This document shows, in pieces, positions 62,863 through 64,000 of a stretch of 64,000 bases of DNA. Made by a program: the position numbers and the translations under genes. The notes under the pieces are model-generated. The model had not been told where the DNA came from. It searched no databases and saw nothing but the letters and a program-made list of their open reading frames with translations. How positions within the stretch are numbered: the stretch's first letter is position 1; every line of letters starts with the position of its first letter. Source of the stretch: Amycolatopsis sp. EV170708-02-1 (lineage in GTDB: Bacteria; Actinomycetota; Actinomycetes; Mycobacteriales; Pseudonocardiaceae); contig NZ_CP092497.1 of the NCBI RefSeq assembly GCF_022479115.1, positions 5,766,001 through 5,830,000 on the forward strand. The letters run 5' to 3'.

Positions 62863-64000
62863 ATGGCCGCCTTCTCAGCATCCCGGTCCTCCCGATCGGC
62901 ACTCGCGGTGGACGACCCCGCCGCCCCCACCGCGGTGATCGTCGATGGATACTCGACCGGCAATTTCCTCCCGCGGGCTTTCGCCGCACTCGGGGTCCGT
63001 GTGGTCCACGTACAAAGCACCCCGGAGTTGATGTCCGCCATTCTCGCGCCGAAGTTGGACGAGTACACGGACAATCACCTTTGCGCAGCACCTGACCAGC
63101 TCGAAGCCACCTGCACCACCCTCGTCCAGTTGAAGCCGATCGCAGTTCTGGCGGGCCAGGAACCTGGAGTGCGCTTGGCCGACCTGCTCGGCGAACGGCT
63201 CGGCGTCGCCTCGAACGGTGCGGCGAGTTCTGACGGGCGGAGGGACAAGTTCGTCATGATCGAGTCGCTGCGTTCAGCCGGACTTCACTGCGCGGCCCAG
63301 GCGAAAGCGGCAACAGCGGCGGATGCCGTGGTCTGGGCACAGCACGCCCCTGGCGGGTTTCCGGTAGTGGTCAAGCCGTTGAGCTCCGCGTCCACCGATC
63401 ATGTCGTGATCTGCGACGGACCGGAGGAAGTCGCCGCAGCCGCGGAGGCCGTACTCGGCTCGACAGACATCTTCGGTGACACCAACACGGAAGTCCTGGT
63501 CCAGAGCTACCTTCCGGGCACCGAGTACATTGTGGACACCGTGAGCGCAGACGGATGCCACTACACCTGTGGTGTCTGGCAATACCGGAAGCGCACAACT
63601 CCGAGCGGGAACCGCATCTACGACCGCGACATCCTCCTGGATCCGGACGAGAAGCCGGTTCGAGAAATCGTCGAGTACGTCGAAACCGTCCTCAAAACGC
63701 TCGGCATTCGTTACGGGCCGGCTCACGCGGAAGTGATCGTGACCCCGAACGGTCCGGCCCTGGTGGAGATCGGTGCCCGCCTCAACGGCAACATGCATCC
63801 GGGATTCCACGACCGCTGTCTCGGGGTCAACCAAGCCGATCTGACCGCCCTGGCCTATACGCGTCCCGACGACTTCCTCGACCGCTACGCGGGGAAGAGC
63901 TACACACGGGTTCAACCCGCCGTCGTGCACAACACGTTCACCGCCAGGCACGGGGTCGTGGAAAAGGTGGATCAACGGACCGTCGACCGCATCTCGGCGT
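62863..64000 (+). CDS. ATP-grasp ligase, N-terminal part
   Basis: Partial; the frame is open at the right edge (about 379 residues seen). ATG behind AAGGAGCC. N-terminal pre-ATP-grasp fold (AVIVDGYSTGNFLPRAFAAL, VLAGQEPGVRLADLLGERLG), then the ATP-grasp core RRDKFVMIESLRSAGL, FPVVVKPLSSASTDHV, VQSYLPGTEYIVDTVS and the Mg-binding ALVEIGARLNGNMHPG. This is the carbamoyl-phosphate-synthase-like/biotin-carboxylase-like group that forms amide or peptide bonds via acyl phosphates. It would supply the ligation step in a cluster that has no NRPS in view. Confidence 0.85.
   Translation, partial: MAAFSASRSSRSALAVDDPAAPTAVIVDGYSTGNFLPRAFAALGVRVVHVQSTPELMSAILAPKLDEYTDNHLCAAPDQLEATCTTLVQLKPIAVLAGQEPGVRLADLLGERLGVASNGAASSDGRRDKFVMIESLRSAGLHCAAQAKAATAADAVVWAQHAPGGFPVVVKPLSSASTDHVVICDGPEEVAAAAEAVLGSTDIFGDTNTEVLVQSYLPGTEYIVDTVSADGCHYTCGVWQYRKRTTPSGNRIYDRDILLDPDEKPVREIVEYVETVLKTLGIRYGPAHAEVIVTPNGPALVEIGARLNGNMHPGFHDRCLGVNQADLTALAYTRPDDFLDRYAGKSYTRVQPAVVHNTFTARHGVVEKVDQRTVDRISA

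Noticed and set aside
54317..64000. Assignment to the chloramphenicol, hormaomycin or belactosin pathway
   Set aside because: Individual enzymes recall those pathways, but no NRPS, no characteristic partner set and different gene order are seen.

Overview
The window is high-GC DNA with GTG/ATG starts, purine-rich ribosome binding sites and many ATGA-coupled genes. PaaX, AfsR/SARP, ECF42, NB-ARC and I36-inhibitor families all point to a filamentous actinomycete. Protein wording suggests the Pseudonocardiaceae, perhaps Amycolatopsis; that is an inference, because no rRNA or housekeeping marker is present.

Layout. (1) 1-7.7 kb looks chromosomal: a partial MgtA-type P-type ATPase divergent from an ArsR repressor, then a PaaX regulator divergent from a five-gene acyl-CoA operon (SDR, amidohydrolase, MaoC hydratase, MHS-type transporter, CoA ligase). 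(2) 7.8-10.8 kb is a graveyard: fragments of a small secreted protein, a serine recombinase, a cyclase-like protein, a UvrD-type helicase, a possible CoiA-like gene and an MFS transporter. (3) 10.9-19.5 kb holds an NB-ARC regulator and an apparently TetR-controlled stress module: OsmC, a flavoprotein, a histidine-phosphatase/membrane fusion and a CPA2 antiporter, followed convergently by an AhpD-like protein and the TetR gene. (4) 20.1-25.5 kb has truncated GNAT, ArsR and flavin monooxygenase genes, an ECF42 sigma factor with its DGPF partner, and small stress-type enzymes. (5) 25.5-31.5 kb contains an IS481-family element that split a terminator hairpin, a decayed BTAD regulator and a full-length serine recombinase whose catalytic serine position is proline.

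(6) 31.8-45.4 kb is a complete type I-E CRISPR-Cas locus: a ~40-repeat array, cas3-cse1-cse2-cas7-cas5-cas6e-cas1-cas2, a degenerate four-repeat array after cas2, and an ~11-repeat array. The first and third arrays share a duplicated leader. cas3 and cas1 carry frameshifts as written. (7) 45.4-52 kb has an I36 inhibitor-like secreted protein, a large AfsR/SARP regulator, and broken helicase, unknown and IS5-type genes.

(8) 52-64 kb is a LysR/EamA pair and then a tightly packed biosynthetic-type cluster running off the right edge: Fe(II)/2OG oxygenase, FeeM-like acyltransferase, flavin-dependent halogenase, AhpD-like protein, ferritin-like diiron protein, heme-oxygenase-like diiron oxidase, AMP-ligase, two alpha/beta-hydrolase proteins (one lacking nucleophile and His) and an ATP-grasp ligase. 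No PKS or NRPS module is visible. I do not recognise the product, and this cluster is the best candidate for an undescribed system. The TetR-linked antiporter/OsmC module is the second.
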